Source of the DNA: Bernardetia sp963719525
GTDB lineage: Bacteria; Bacteroidota; Bacteroidia; Cytophagales; Bernardetiaceae
Length of the DNA: 64,000 bases
Direction: 5' to 3'
NCBI GenBank assembly: GCA_963719525.1
Contig: CAVRCG010000004.1
Coordinates: forward strand, 2,108,001-2,172,000
The notes below the pieces were generated by a model, which saw nothing but the letters and a program-made list of their open reading frames with translations, ran no database searches and was not told where the DNA came from. This document shows positions 1-9,436 of this stretch, piece by piece. Made by a program: the position numbers and the translations under genes. Numbering within the stretch: the stretch's first letter is position 1; each line of letters opens with the position of its first letter.

Positions 1-69
1 TGTTTTTTTTGACTGTGTGTTTGTTTCTGAATTAGAAAGCAATGTTGAGCTATTTAAAGTATCCGACAT
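1..69 (-). CDS. Start of an unidentified gene cut by the window edge
   Basis: On the minus strand an ATG at 69-67 opens 23 codons without a stop up to the window edge, beginning MSDTLNSSTLL and rich in Ser, Thr and Asn. An AGGAA motif lies about 11 bases upstream of the ATG. Such polar N-termini are common on linker-led cytosolic or DNA-binding proteins, but nothing here identifies a family. It could also be chance, since only 69 bases are visible. Confidence 0.33.
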   Translation of the reverse strand, partial: MSDTLNSSTLLSNSETNTQSKKT

Positions 70-129
70 TTGATAAAAATTTCCTGTATTTCTTGTACGC
101 TACTCTTTAGAGTGCGCTGTATTATAATT

Positions 130-666
130 TCAACTAAATATATTCATTTTTTCGGTACAATGCCAAAGAATTATTCCCAAACTTACAGAAACATTGAGAG
201 AGTGCTTCGTTCCAAATTGTGGAATTTCTAGAGCAGCATCACAATTTTGTAAAACTTCTGCATCAACACCAAAGGCTTCGTTACCAAAAACAAAACCATA
301 TTTTGCTTCTTCTTTAGGTAAGAATGTATTTAATTTCTGACTTTCAGTAGTCTGTTCGATAGCGAAAATAGAATATCCTTTTTTACGCAAAACATCAATC
401 GCTTCATTTGTTGTATCAAAATAATCCCATTCTACAGATTCTGTTGCACCCAAAGCTGTTTTCTGTATTTCTCGGTGTGGAGGTCTGGCAGTAATACCAC
501 AAAGAACAATTCTTTCAATAGAAAAAGCATCAGCCGTTCGGAAAGCTGCACCCACATTGTGTGCACTTCTTACATTATCCAAAATAATAACGATTGGTTG
601 CTTTTCTTGTTCTTTAAATTCTTTTATTCCAATTCGGTTTAAATTTTCTAGAGAAAGCTGTTTCAT
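130..666 (-). CDS. TrmH/SpoU-family RNA 2'-O-methyltransferase
   Basis: A 178-residue SPOUT-class RNA methyltransferase that would use S-adenosylmethionine to methylate a ribose 2'-OH of tRNA or rRNA. All three SpoU motifs are visible: motif 1 around residues 26-48 (LDNVRSAHNVGAAFRTAD), motif 2 near 123-135 (FVFGNEAFGVD) and motif 3 near 147-168 (IPQFGTKHSLNVSVSLG), which forms the knotted SAM site. The length fits a catalytic domain alone, without the extra N-terminal RNA-binding domain of RlmB, so the substrate cannot be named. The ATG start lies just before the first conserved block. The gene stands alone, with a palindrome-rich spacer separating it from the upstream exonuclease. The family call is firm; the exact RNA target is unknown. 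Confidence 0.9.
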   Translation of the reverse strand: MKQLSLENLNRIGIKEFKEQEKQPIVIILDNVRSAHNVGAAFRTADAFSIERIVLCGITARPPHREIQKTALGATESVEWDYFDTTNEAIDVLRKKGYSIFAIEQTTESQKLNTFLPKEEAKYGFVFGNEAFGVDAEVLQNCDAALEIPQFGTKHSLNVSVSLGIILWHCTEKMNIFS

Positions 667-678
667 TAAGTGATTATT

Positions 679-704
679 TCCACGAACAAATTCGTGAGTT
701 TTGT
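679..704. repeat. Palindrome related to the 48.4-kb MITE ends
   Basis: The sequence ccacgaacaaattcgtgag forms a CACGAA/TTCGTG hairpin followed by tttTG. It closely resembles the terminal repeat CCACGAATAAATTCGTGG of the element at 48.39-48.55 kb, so it is probably a solo copy of the same palindrome family. It lies just upstream of the methyltransferase start. Confidence 0.45.
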
Positions 705-835
705 TTAATTAAATTGAGTTAAGTGTTGCTGACTTGCTAGTCTGTGCAAATGTTATTGGTCTAGGTTGAGAAGCCTAAAATATTTTTAGTTTGTGGGTTT
801 CGTTCAATTAAAATAGATAAAACTATCAAAATCTA

Positions 836-1450
836 CTACACTCTCTTTTTTCTTTTCGTTTTTTTATGATTTGTAGAAGCAATATAACCACCTTTAAAAA
901 GTTTTCCTACTGTAATTTCTAATTTTTCAGAAAACGTTTTCTGGCAAGTAACATTTACTTTCTCAAATCCTTTTATGGCTAATTGTGCTGTCGCATCGCT
1001 ATCAGAACCAGCTCTGTGATGACGAAAATAAATTTCATTTTGGTTGCAAAGTGTTTTTAAATCATAGCGAGGCATTTCTGTCCAAATCTTTTTGGCAAAC
1101 AAATAACTACACGAATAAGACAAGTCTGGATAAGGCAAATCATAAGAATCTAATGTTTTGCGCAATACCGAAAAATCAAAACTAGCATTATGAGCTATCA
1201 GAAATTGATTTTCCATTAATTCTTTCAAATCCGATTTCCATAGCTGGTCAAAACGAGGTTGTTCCCATACATCGGCAGCCGTAATTCCGTGAACGGACAT
1301 ATTCATTGAATCAAAATGATTAATTTTTGGACGAATAAGCCACGATTTTGTTTCTATGATTTTGTTCTCTTTAACAAAGGTAAGTCCTATTTCACACGCA
1401 CTATTTCTGTTTGAATTAGCAGTTTCAAAGTCTATTGTTATAAAATCCAT
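836..1450 (-). CDS. DEDDh 3'-5' exonuclease (DnaQ/Pol III epsilon-like)
   Basis: A 204-residue exonuclease of the DnaQ fold. Motif ExoI is TIDFET with Asp7 and Glu9, ExoII is AHNASFD with Asp92, and ExoIII carries His145 and Asp150 in HHRAGSD, giving the full DEDDh set of metal-binding and general-base residues. It would degrade single-stranded DNA or RNA 3'-5'. It lacks polymerase, BRCT or GIY-YIG extensions and ends in a basic tail (KKTKRKKRV) that may bind nucleic acid. Stand-alone proteins of this kind in Bacteroidota are often labelled epsilon subunit, but nothing nearby ties it to the replisome, so a repair or RNA-trimming role is equally possible. DprA follows upstream on the same strand about 90 bp away. 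Confidence 0.88.
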   Translation of the reverse strand: MDFITIDFETANSNRNSACEIGLTFVKENKIIETKSWLIRPKINHFDSMNMSVHGITAADVWEQPRFDQLWKSDLKELMENQFLIAHNASFDFSVLRKTLDSYDLPYPDLSYSCSYLFAKKIWTEMPRYDLKTLCNQNEIYFRHHRAGSDSDATAQLAIKGFEKVNVTCQKTFSEKLEITVGKLFKGGYIASTNHKKTKRKKRV

Positions 1451-1541
1451 ATCAAAATTTCTTTTGTTCTCTGTATTCTTTTTTTAAATATAATTGTAAA
1501 AATAGCTTTATTTTTCAATAAGTTGCTATCTTAATAAGATT

Positions 1542-2651
1542 TTAGCTAACTACTTTAAACTGTTTTCCTGGTAAAGCTTTTATAATTCCTTTCATTTCCA
1601 TTATCAGCAACTGTCCTGCAAGCTGTCCTAGTGGCATTTGAGTTTTGATAGAAAGATTATCGATTGCCATTGTACCTCCAGATTCTTCTAATTTATTAAT
1701 AATGATTTGTTCTTCCATTGTAAGTTGAACATTTGCTTTTTTGATAGGCAGATTGCTTTCATTATCCAAATTCCATTTCAAAACCTGTTCAATATCTTTT
1801 ACCGAGGTATAAATATGAGCTTTATTTTTTTGAATGAGACCATTACAACCTATCGAACTAGCAGAGTCCAAATCTCCTGGTACTGCAAAGACCTCACACC
1901 CATACGCATTGGCAATGTGTGCTGTAATAAGTGCTCCACCTTTTGCAGCAGCCTCTACCACAATCAACACATCTGAAAGCCCTGCAATTACTCGGTTGCG
2001 CTGTGGAAAACGAGGTGCATCTGGCGTAGTACCAAAACATTCTTCTGTCAAAAGCCCTCCTTGTTCTGCCATTTCAAAAGCTGTATTTTTATGAACAGCG
2101 GGATAAATTTTGTCAAGTCCATTTGCCATTACTCCAACCGTATCTAACCCATTTTCTAGGCTTGCTTTATGTGAAAAAATATCAATTCCATAAGCCAAAC
2201 CACTCACAATCAAAGGATTATGTTTCGTTAAATCCCTAACTATTCGCTGTGTCATTTCTTTTCCATACTCTGTTGCTTTCCGTGTTCCGACAATCCCAAC
2301 TGTTTTTTGAGCGTTCAGGTCAGCCGTTCCTTTATAATATAGAATATAAGGCGAATCTTCATGTTTGAGAAGACGTTGAGGGTAATCTTTGTCTGTATAA
2401 ATTAATATTTTGACATCCTGCCTCTCAGCAATGCCCAACTGTTTTTCAGCTTTATGCAAAACTTCTGATTTATTTTCTTTTATAGAGTTGACAACCTGCT
2501 GTCCTACATTCGGAATTTTGAGAATTTTGGAAGGCAAGGCACTAAAAACATCTTCGGCAGAACCACAATAACTAATCAAAAGTTTAGCTGTTTTTGCACC
2601 TACGTGAGGCAAAAGGGATAAAGCGACTTGAAACTGACGACTATCAGACAT
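1542..2651 (-). CDS. dprA: DNA-processing protein DprA (Smf)
   Basis: A 369-residue DprA, which binds incoming single-stranded DNA during natural transformation and loads RecA. An N-terminal helix-hairpin-helix/SAM-like region (about 1-75) precedes the extended Rossmann fold. Conserved blocks are GTRKATEYG at 122-130, SGLAYGID at 150-157, FPQRNRVIAGL at 215-225 and FAVPGD at 255-260. A C-terminal winged-helix (DML1-like) domain lies at about 310-369. The length and domain order are normal. The start is an ATG directly before the HhH segment. It probably shares a transcript with the exonuclease downstream. The presence of DprA suggests the organism has at least part of a competence pathway; no other competence gene is in the window. 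Confidence 0.93.
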   Translation of the reverse strand: MSDSRQFQVALSLLPHVGAKTAKLLISYCGSAEDVFSALPSKILKIPNVGQQVVNSIKENKSEVLHKAEKQLGIAERQDVKILIYTDKDYPQRLLKHEDSPYILYYKGTADLNAQKTVGIVGTRKATEYGKEMTQRIVRDLTKHNPLIVSGLAYGIDIFSHKASLENGLDTVGVMANGLDKIYPAVHKNTAFEMAEQGGLLTEECFGTTPDAPRFPQRNRVIAGLSDVLIVVEAAAKGGALITAHIANAYGCEVFAVPGDLDSASSIGCNGLIQKNKAHIYTSVKDIEQVLKWNLDNESNLPIKKANVQLTMEEQIIINKLEESGGTMAIDNLSIKTQMPLGQLAGQLLIMEMKGIIKALPGKQFKVVS

Positions 2652-2846
2652 AAATTAAAACGAAAGCAAGTAGAAAAATTGAAAAAATAAAATGCAAATT
2701 ACTAAAAATTTTAGCTAATTGTTTGTTTTTATTTGCTTTAGGAAAATCGAATACCTATTAATTTCGCTGTTTTTTACTTGAAAACGATTTTTGAATAGAA
2801 ATAAAAGCAGATTTGAATTACTTATACACAACAATTGAACAGTATC

Positions 2847-3254
2847 TCAATTTTGTAAAGTATAATCAGTAAACAAACCAAATACTTCAGATTGAGCTTC
2901 AATTGGAATAAGTCGCCAAGAAGTGCCATCAAATTCTAGAATTCCATCTCCATTTCCGATATACATAACGCCACGACTGTCTTGAGCAATGCTCCAATTC
3001 TGAACGTGTGCTTTGTATTCTTTGGAGGTATAATTATGAATAAATGGTTTTCCTGTTTGTGCTTGCAGAGGAAAATAAACTAAAAAACATAGCAAAAAGA
3101 TACTGTAAAAAGAAAAATTTGATGTTTTAAATTTCTTTTTTGAGGACTTTGTAAGATTTGCAAGAAAGAGGAAAAATGATTCTTTCAAGATAAAAAAGTA
3201 AAACAGATAAGGGAATTTACAAGAAATTAAGAAAAAGGGAATTTTCGCTCTCAA
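2847..3254 (-). pseudogene. N-terminal remnant of a two-component-regulator propeller protein
   Basis: A 135-codon reading frame with a hydrophobic, signal-like start ending at LQAQ, followed by the typical opening of large Bacteroidota hybrid sensors: NYTSKEYKAHVQNWSIAQD then RGVMYIGNGDGILEFDG, a first Reg_prop/YYY beta-propeller blade. It stops abruptly after about 75 mature residues, and no continuation of the propeller, histidine kinase or LuxR output domain is seen in any frame downstream. The first 45 residues are unusually Phe/Lys-rich, and the true start may be the ATG-like codon nearer the signal peptide. The simplest reading is a gene truncated by deletion. It lies divergently from the TPR histidine kinase at 3419. 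Confidence 0.6.
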
Positions 3255-3418
3255 AATTAAATAATCTATTTGAGAATTACAATCTTTTTGTTGGAATAAT
3301 ACAATTAGCTTACTTAACTATTTTTAATAAAATTTTGCTTGATACAATTTTATCAAAATTATTTTCTTAAATTCATTTGTGAAAATTAATTCCTCTACAT
3401 TACTAAAAATTAAAACTT

Positions 3419-5323
3419 ATGAAAACTACCTTTTTACTTTCTCTATTATTTACATTTTATTTATTTCCAAGTACTTTTTGTTTTGCTAAACAAGATTATC
3501 AACAAGTAAAAATAGAAATTGATAGTTTAGAAAAATTACTTAAAACACAGGAAGATACAACCAGAATAAATACACTTTATCAATTAGCCTTAATTCAAAA
3601 ATATAGCAATCCTAAAAAAGCGAAACAATACGTAAATAAAGCTATTACAGAAGTTGATAAAGAACAAATTTATTTACGTGCTTCCTGTCTGAATTTATTG
3701 GGTGCTTTATTGAAACATGAAGGAGAATACAAACAAGCACTAGAAAATTATTTACTTGCCTTACCTTTGAAACAACAAATTAAAGATAAAAGAGGAGTAG
3801 CAAGTACGAGTAATGAAATAGGAACATTATATGAACAAACAAACAATTACCCACAAGCTCTTCGTTATTACAAACAAGCCTTAGAAATTTGCGAAGAGAT
3901 TCAGCTTCATGTAGGAGCAGGAATGATATTGAATAATATTGCAATTATTTATCGTAACGAAGAAAAATACGATACAGCAAAAATGTATTATATGCAGGCT
4001 TTGGAAAAAGGAAATTTAGCTGAAAGTGAAAATGTTTTGGCAACTACGTATGCAAATTTGGGAGAATGGTTTGCCAACGAAAATCAATATGATAGTTCGC
4101 TTTATTATTCAAAAAAAACATTAGAAATAGATAAAAGACAAAATAATAAAGGAGGAATTTGTTTGTCTAGTTTGAATATTGGAGGAATACATATTTATAA
4201 AAAAGAATTTGAAGAAGCTAAACTTTACCTTGATACTGCTTTGTTGATAGCTGTTGAAATGAATGCAAAACCACTTATTAGTAAGACTTATAACTCACTA
4301 GTTGATTTTTATGAAAAACAGAATCAATTTGAAAAAGCATATATTTATTTGAGTAAAGCAAGGTTATTAGAGGATAGTATCTTGAACGAAACCAATCAAA
4401 AACAGATTGCAGAACTTAGAGAAAAATATGAAACCGAGAAAAAGGAACAGGAAATAATTACGCTTAGTCAAGAAAATCAAATTAAGGACTTAGAAATTTC
4501 AGAAAGTAAAACTAGAGAAAAAATACAAATTGGAAGTTTTGGATTACTGCTTTTACTTTTCGGAATTGGTTTTTTCTTCAACCGAAAAAGAAATCACTAC
4601 AAACAAAAAATTGAATTAGCTCAAAAAGATAGTTTTTATTTTGCAGCACTTATCGAAGCACAAGAACAGGAACGCAAACGCATTGCAGCCGATTTACACG
4701 ACGGATTAGGACAGCTTTTGGCAGTTGCTAGAATGCAAGTTTCGTCTTTAGAACCTTTAATTGAACTCAACACCAACGAAACAGAAAGAGAGGAAGACAG
4801 AGAAATGTATCAAGAGAATTATGAAAAATCTGTCAAAACATTAGATTTAGCCTGTACCGAAATTCGAAGCGTTTCGCATCAAATGATGCCCTATGCGCTT
4901 ATCGAACAGGGTTTGGTTTCTGCAATTACAGAACTTAAAGAAAATATAAACCAACTTGAAAACAACAAAATGAAGATTGATTTTATAACAAATCTCATAA
5001 ATAAAGAAAGTGGTAATTTAGAAGAAAATATTCGTTTAAATTCTTCGTTAGAAGTTTCTATTTTTAGGATTGTACAAGAAGTAATCGGAAATTCTTTGAA
5101 ACACGCAGAAGCAAGTCAGTTTGAAATTAGTTTGAATAAGGAAAATGAAAATCTTATTTTAGTCTTGAAAGATAATGGGAAAGGTTTTGAGGTTAGTCAG
5201 ATTGCAGAAAGCAAAGGATTAGGTTGGAAAAATATTTATTCCAGAGTAACAATGGCAAAAGGAAAAATTGAGGTTTTGGGTAAGCAGGGAATGAAAATTG
5301 AAATAAAATTTCCTTTAGTTTAG
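3419..5323 (+). CDS. TPR-containing sensor histidine kinase (HisKA_3 type)
   Basis: A 634-residue membrane sensor kinase. A signal peptide (about 1-23) is followed by five to seven tetratricopeptide repeats (about 55-320, for example ALENYLLALPLKQQIKDK), a coiled coil, one membrane helix near 367-386 and the cytoplasmic kinase core. The dimerisation helix carries the phospho-accepting His in RIAADLHDGLGQ, the NarX/DesK-type H-box. The ATP-binding domain shows the N-box EVIGNSLKHA and the G-box LKDNGKGFE. The TPR region is predicted to be periplasmic and to sense a protein or peptide. No response regulator is adjacent. The NarL-type regulator at 42029 is the only matching partner class in the window, but pairing is a guess. 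Confidence 0.88.
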   Translation: MKTTFLLSLLFTFYLFPSTFCFAKQDYQQVKIEIDSLEKLLKTQEDTTRINTLYQLALIQKYSNPKKAKQYVNKAITEVDKEQIYLRASCLNLLGALLKHEGEYKQALENYLLALPLKQQIKDKRGVASTSNEIGTLYEQTNNYPQALRYYKQALEICEEIQLHVGAGMILNNIAIIYRNEEKYDTAKMYYMQALEKGNLAESENVLATTYANLGEWFANENQYDSSLYYSKKTLEIDKRQNNKGGICLSSLNIGGIHIYKKEFEEAKLYLDTALLIAVEMNAKPLISKTYNSLVDFYEKQNQFEKAYIYLSKARLLEDSILNETNQKQIAELREKYETEKKEQEIITLSQENQIKDLEISESKTREKIQIGSFGLLLLLFGIGFFFNRKRNHYKQKIELAQKDSFYFAALIEAQEQERKRIAADLHDGLGQLLAVARMQVSSLEPLIELNTNETEREEDREMYQENYEKSVKTLDLACTEIRSVSHQMMPYALIEQGLVSAITELKENINQLENNKMKIDFITNLINKESGNLEENIRLNSSLEVSIFRIVQEVIGNSLKHAEASQFEISLNKENENLILVLKDNGKGFEVSQIAESKGLGWKNIYSRVTMAKGKIEVLGKQGMKIEIKFPLV

Positions 5324-5324
5324 G

Positions 5325-5747
5325 TTATTCATTCAAATCAAAAATATCTTTTCTAAATTGCTCTGTATTCTTTATTTGTACTTTTGGAAACTCTATTTTA
5401 GCCAAAACATTGAAATCTTTGTCGTGAGTTACAATATAATTTGCATTTGATGCAATAGCACAATCGACGAACTTATCATCGTCTTCATCTTGCAACAATC
5501 TAAATCTATAATAAGTAGTGATAAATTCTACATTTGATAAATTTTCAATAGTTGATAATACATTTTTACTTACTTCGCTTCCCATTTTTTGATCTAAAAT
5601 TTCAGCGTATTCAGCTAAAATATCAGTCGTTACACAAATTGTATATTTCTTTTTCAGCAAAGAATCAAATACCCAATGTAAAGCAGATTTTTCAGAAACA
5701 CTAACCAATAAAACATTTGTATCTAAAACGATTTTTTTATGCGACAT
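5325..5747 (-). CDS. PIN-domain toxin (putative endoribonuclease)
   Basis: A 140-residue PIN domain covering the whole protein, close to COG1569/PIN_3 toxins that cleave RNA. The acidic metal site is visible: Asp9 in IVLDTNVLL, Glu46/Glu49 in ILAEYAEIL, Asp91/Asp95 in DDKFVDCA and Asp109/Asp111 in THDKDF. It is encoded 16 bp downstream of a 73-codon gene of the antitoxin size class on the same strand, the usual antitoxin-first order. Its stop codon abuts the end of the convergent histidine-kinase gene, only about 1 bp away, so the two transcripts probably overlap. The family call is firm; toxicity is inferred from family and context. Confidence 0.85.
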   Translation of the reverse strand: MSHKKIVLDTNVLLVSVSEKSALHWVFDSLLKKKYTICVTTDILAEYAEILDQKMGSEVSKNVLSTIENLSNVEFITTYYRFRLLQDEDDDKFVDCAIASNANYIVTHDKDFNVLAKIEFPKVQIKNTEQFRKDIFDLNE

Positions 5748-5763
5748 TTTAATTTTCCGTTTA

Positions 5764-5985
5764 CTACTTTGATTTCCTCATTTTCGTATTCAACATTGTT
5801 TCTACATCTTCATTTGTCCATTTTTTGTCGTCCCAAACTTTATTCGCTGCTTTAATAGCTCTTTTCGCAAAATAATCAGCAATATGTTCTTTAAATTCTA
5901 TTAATTCTTCATTACTCAAATTATGAGAAAATACTTTCAATATTTCTAGTTGAGTAGTAGATAAAGGTTGTTTTATAGATTGCAT
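5764..5985 (-). CDS. Putative antitoxin of the PIN toxin
   Basis: A 73-residue, mainly helical protein ending in a WTNEDVETMLNTKMRKSK tail. Proteins of this size with a conserved WTNEDxExML-type C-terminus are commonly found directly upstream of PIN_3 toxins in Bacteroidota. The central segment, FSHNLSNEELIEFKEHIAD followed by YFAKRAIKAANK, is amphipathic and could form a dimerisation helix, with the tail inserting into the PIN active site. No classical DNA-binding fold is obvious, so autoregulation cannot be claimed. It is placed first in a two-gene operon with the toxin. Confidence 0.68.
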   Translation of the reverse strand: MQSIKQPLSTTQLEILKVFSHNLSNEELIEFKEHIADYFAKRAIKAANKVWDDKKWTNEDVETMLNTKMRKSK

Positions 5986-6059
5986 AATGTAGTTTATTGT
6001 TAAATATTAAAGTTATCTATTCCTCTATTTTGAACGAGTAATTATTTAAAAAGTTGTTT

Positions 6060-6186
6060 TATACCAAGATGTAATTGGTTTTCGACAAAATATACGTAGC
6101 TGACAGTTTCCAACTGTCAGAGATACAGTACTTTAGCGACAGTTGGAAACTGTCGCCTACTTTAAAACCAAATTCATTTTAGTATA
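6060..6186. mobile_element. 127-bp TA-flanked MITE, copy 1
   Basis: The element starts TATACCAAGATGTAATTGG and ends with its imperfect inverse (ACCAAATTCATTTTAGTATA), giving about 23-bp terminal inverted repeats. Inside are two palindromes in inverse orientation, GACAGTTTCCAACTGTC and GACAGTTGGAAACTGTC. A second copy of exactly the same length lies at 19129-19255. There is no coding capacity. TA at both ends suggests a TA target site as used by IS630/mariner-type transposases, but no such transposase is present in the window. Confidence 0.75.
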
Positions 6187-6213
6187 TCACTTTACAAATA
6201 AAATTTCAAACAC

Positions 6214-6252
6214 AATAAAAAAAACCATTCTTCAAAAAATGAAAAATGGTCT
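6214..6252 (-). terminator. Rho-independent terminator of sucA
   Basis: Read on the minus strand, ACCATT and AATGGT form a stem followed by a run of eight T, 40 bp past the sucA stop codon. The loop is A/T-rich and the stem short, but the position and U-tract are right. Confidence 0.55.
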
Positions 6253-6290
6253 TTGTATTTATTCTAACTTCTAAAATCTAACTTCTAACT

Positions 6291-9178
6291 TTATTTAATA
6301 TCAAACGCTTGTTCGACAATATCCTTTTGTGTTTTGGCATGTACTTTTGAGTAACCTGTTGCTGGAGAAGCACTTGCTTTTCTAGAGATTACATTCAAAG
6401 TAGGACGTTTTTCTTCAATCCATTCTTTATAAAGCATTCGCAAAACAAAAAGCCACGCTCCCATATTTTCTGGTTCTTCTTGTACCCAAACCACTTCTAC
6501 TTTCTTTCCATATTTATTTATTTCTTCATAAATACGTTTTTTAGGGAAAGGGTGCAACTGCTCAACACGTACAATAGCAACATCTTTGCGATCGTCTTTT
6601 TCTTGTTTGTCCAATAAGTCGTAATAAACTTTACCAGAACAAAGAATTACACGTTTTACTTTTTTCTTATCTGCATAGTCATCTCCATAGACTTCTTCGA
6701 ATTTTCCATTTGTAAAATCTTCAATTGGAGAAATTACTTTTGGATGTCTTAAAAGTGACTTTGGCGACATCAAAACACAAGGCTTTCTAAAGTCCCATGC
6801 CAACTGACGACGCATCAAATGGAAAAAGTTAGCAGGTTTTGTAACATTTGCCACGACAATATTATATTCTGCCGAAAGCTGTAAAAAACGTTCTGGACGA
6901 GCATTTGAGTGTTCGGTCCTTGTCCTTCGTAACCGTGAGGAAGCAAAAGAACCAAACCTGTTGTACGCTGCCATTTCGTTTCACTACTTGTAATAAACTG
7001 GTCGATCATAATTTGCGCTCCGTTGGCAAAATCTCCAAATTGAGCCTCCCAAATCGTAAGTGCATTCGGATTTGCCATTGCATAACCAAACTCAAAACCT
7101 AAAACTCCATATTCAGAAAGCAACGAATTATAAATATCAAAAGGAGGAAGTTCTTCCCCGTCTTTCGATTCTATATTATTAAGATTGTTGTACGTTTCGT
7201 TGGTTTCTGCATCACTCAAAACAGCATGACGATGAGAAAATGTTCCTCTACGTACATCTTGACCAGTAAAACGAACCGTATGTCCGTCGACGATTACAGA
7301 ACCGTAAGCTAAAAGTTCGGCACTTGCCCAGTCTAAAACTTTATCTTCAAAAAACATTCTGTTGCGTTCTTTGAGTAATTTATCGATTTGTTTCAACGCA
7401 TTAAATCCTTCTGGAATTGTCGTTAATGCTTTTCCTACTTTATCGATATGCTCTTGCGTAATGGAAGTATCTGGCGAAACATCAAAATCTTCTGGCGTAG
7501 AACGACGCATGTTTTTCCACGATTGTTCCAATTCTTGATATTCATAAGGCAATGGTTTTTGTCTGACATCATCCAAACGTTCTTGCAACATTTTTTTGAA
7601 CGACTTTTCCATGTCTTTTGCCAGTTTGCTAGAAATTTCGCCTTCTTCTGTCAATTTCTCAATATATAATTTTCTAGGGTTTTTATGTTTTCCTATTAAA
7701 TTATAAAGTTGAGGTTGCGTAAACTTCGGCTCATCTGCTTCATTATGACCATATTTACGGTAACAAACCATATCAACATAAACATCTTTATGGAACTTTT
7801 GGCGAAATTCGGTTGCTAATTTTACAGCAAAAACAACAGCTTCTGGATCATCTCCATTAACATGAATTTCTGGCGTTTCGGTAAGCTGCGAAATATCGGT
7901 ACAATAATTTGAAGAACGACCATCATAAAAATCTGTCGTAAAACCAACTTGATTATTGATTACAAAATGAATTGTTCCTCCAACCGTATAACCTTCTAAT
8001 TCTGACATCTGCGCCACTTCATAAACAATTCCTTGTCCAGCAAGAGCTGCATCGCCATGAATGATAATTGGTAGAGCCTTTTTCTTATCTCGTCCGTGTA
8101 AAAAATCCGATTTTGCACGAGTATAACCCTGCACAACTGGCGCAACGGCTTCTAAGTGCGAAGGATTTGGAGCTAAACGCAAATATACTTTATTTCCTTC
8201 TGGCGTTTCTATTTGTGAAGAAAAACCCATGTGATATTTTACATCACCATCTCCTAACCCTAAAAGTTCGTCAGAAACATTTCCTTCAAACTCGTTAAAT
8301 ACTTGAGCATACGTTTTGCCCATAATATTTACCAAAACATTTAGACGACCACGATGAGCCATTCCGATCACTACTTCCTCTACGCCTAATTTTGCACCTT
8401 CATTAATAATTGCATCAAGAGCTGGAATAGTTGATTCTCCACCTTCTAAAGAAAAGCGTTTTTGTCCTAAATATTTGGTGTGCAAAAAGTTTTCAAATAC
8501 AGATGCTTCGTTGAGTTTCTGTAAAATACGTTCTTTTTGTTTGTTGTCTAATTTGAATTTTGGATATTCTACCTCTACTTTTTTTCTAAACCAATATTTT
8601 ATATCTGGCTCACGAATAGACATAAACTCAAAACCGATTCCACTTTCGTAAATCATTTTTAAACGATCGATAATTTCTTGAAGAGTTGCTTCTCCAATTC
8701 CGATTTCGTTTCCTGCTCTAAATTTTGTGTTTAAATCTGCTTCCGTAAAACCAAAATCTTCTAATTTTAGTCGTGCATGTCTATCTCTACGAGGACGAAC
8801 AGGATTTGTTTTGGCTTGCAAGTGTCCACGCAAACGATAGCCATCAATTAATTTTTTGACAGAAATCTCTTGTTTCAGTTTGTCTTCATCAAGTCCGTCT
8901 GGAAGCGAAGCCGTGAAATCTTTTTGAATGGCTGAACCGTTGGCTTGGCTTGGATGTCCGTTTGAAGAACCATTTGAGCCGTCTGAACCATTTTTAGTTG
9001 CTTTATCGCTCTTTATCGCTTCTCCTGTTTCGGTATCGTAATCGGTCATCGAAAATTCAAAACCTTCAAAAAATCGTTGCCAGCTTTCATCTACTAAACT
9101 TTTATCTTTTTGATAATCTTGATATAAGCCTTCAATATACGAGTTTTCGGCATTAGAAAGGTAGGTAAGTTTGTCCAT
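6291..9178 (-). CDS. sucA: 2-oxoglutarate dehydrogenase E1 component, with a single-base frameshift
   Basis: E1 of the 2-oxoglutarate dehydrogenase complex, a thiamine-diphosphate enzyme of the TCA cycle that decarboxylates 2-oxoglutarate and succinylates the E2 lipoyl group. The N-terminal part reads from 9178 with SNAENSYIEGLYQDYQKD (the E2-binding type N-terminus), GMAHRGRLNVL, GDAALAGQGIVYE and GHNEADEP. The reading frame then breaks at about 6914-6917. The correct text GPEHSNARPERFLQLSAEYN continues in the next frame to the stop at 6291, ending in the usual C-terminal domain (SPATGYSKVH). Adding one base within ggaccgaacac restores one 962-residue protein, normal for the family. sucB is not adjacent. 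The gene is otherwise undamaged on both sides, so a sequencing error or very recent mutation is most likely. Confidence 0.93.
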
Positions 9179-9317
9179 TTGTTTGGGTTATATTTTCAAA
9201 AGCATTTTTATTGTTTTCCTTTATCTACTTAGCTTATAAAAAAATGGAAAATAAATGCTCCTTGTAGTTTTTTTATTCTTGAACTAATTATTGAATAAGA
9301 AGTTATGAAATTTAGAA

Positions 9318-9349
9318 CGAAATTACAATAAAGTGTTCTATTTTACAAA
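9318..9349 (-). promoter_or_regulatory. Candidate Bacteroidota-type promoter of sucA
   Basis: On the minus strand TTTG (9349-9346) is followed after 20 bp by TAATTTCG (9325-9318), close to the Bacteroidota -33 TTTG / -7 TAnnTTTG consensus. Transcription would start near 9311, about 130 bp before the sucA ATG. Confidence 0.4.
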
Positions 9350-9380
9350 GAATTGAAAATTCCTACTCATAAAAGAACAA

Positions 9381-9415
9381 AAAACCTGCAATTTTTTAGA
9401 TTACAGGTTTTTTTG
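9381..9415. terminator. Hairpin terminator behind the frameshifted lipoprotein
   Basis: AAACCTG...CAGGTTT with an A-rich loop and A/T runs on both sides, so it could work in either direction. It lies directly after the lipoprotein stop at 9437. A near-identical hairpin (9958-9988) follows the paralogous lipoprotein, so gene and terminator were duplicated together. Confidence 0.6.
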
Positions 9416-9436
9416 AATAGAAGATGAATAATAAAA

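Noticed and set aside
6905..6925. Programmed ribosomal frameshifting in sucA
   Set aside because: No slippery heptamer, downstream pseudoknot or family precedent is visible; a missing base explains it more simply.
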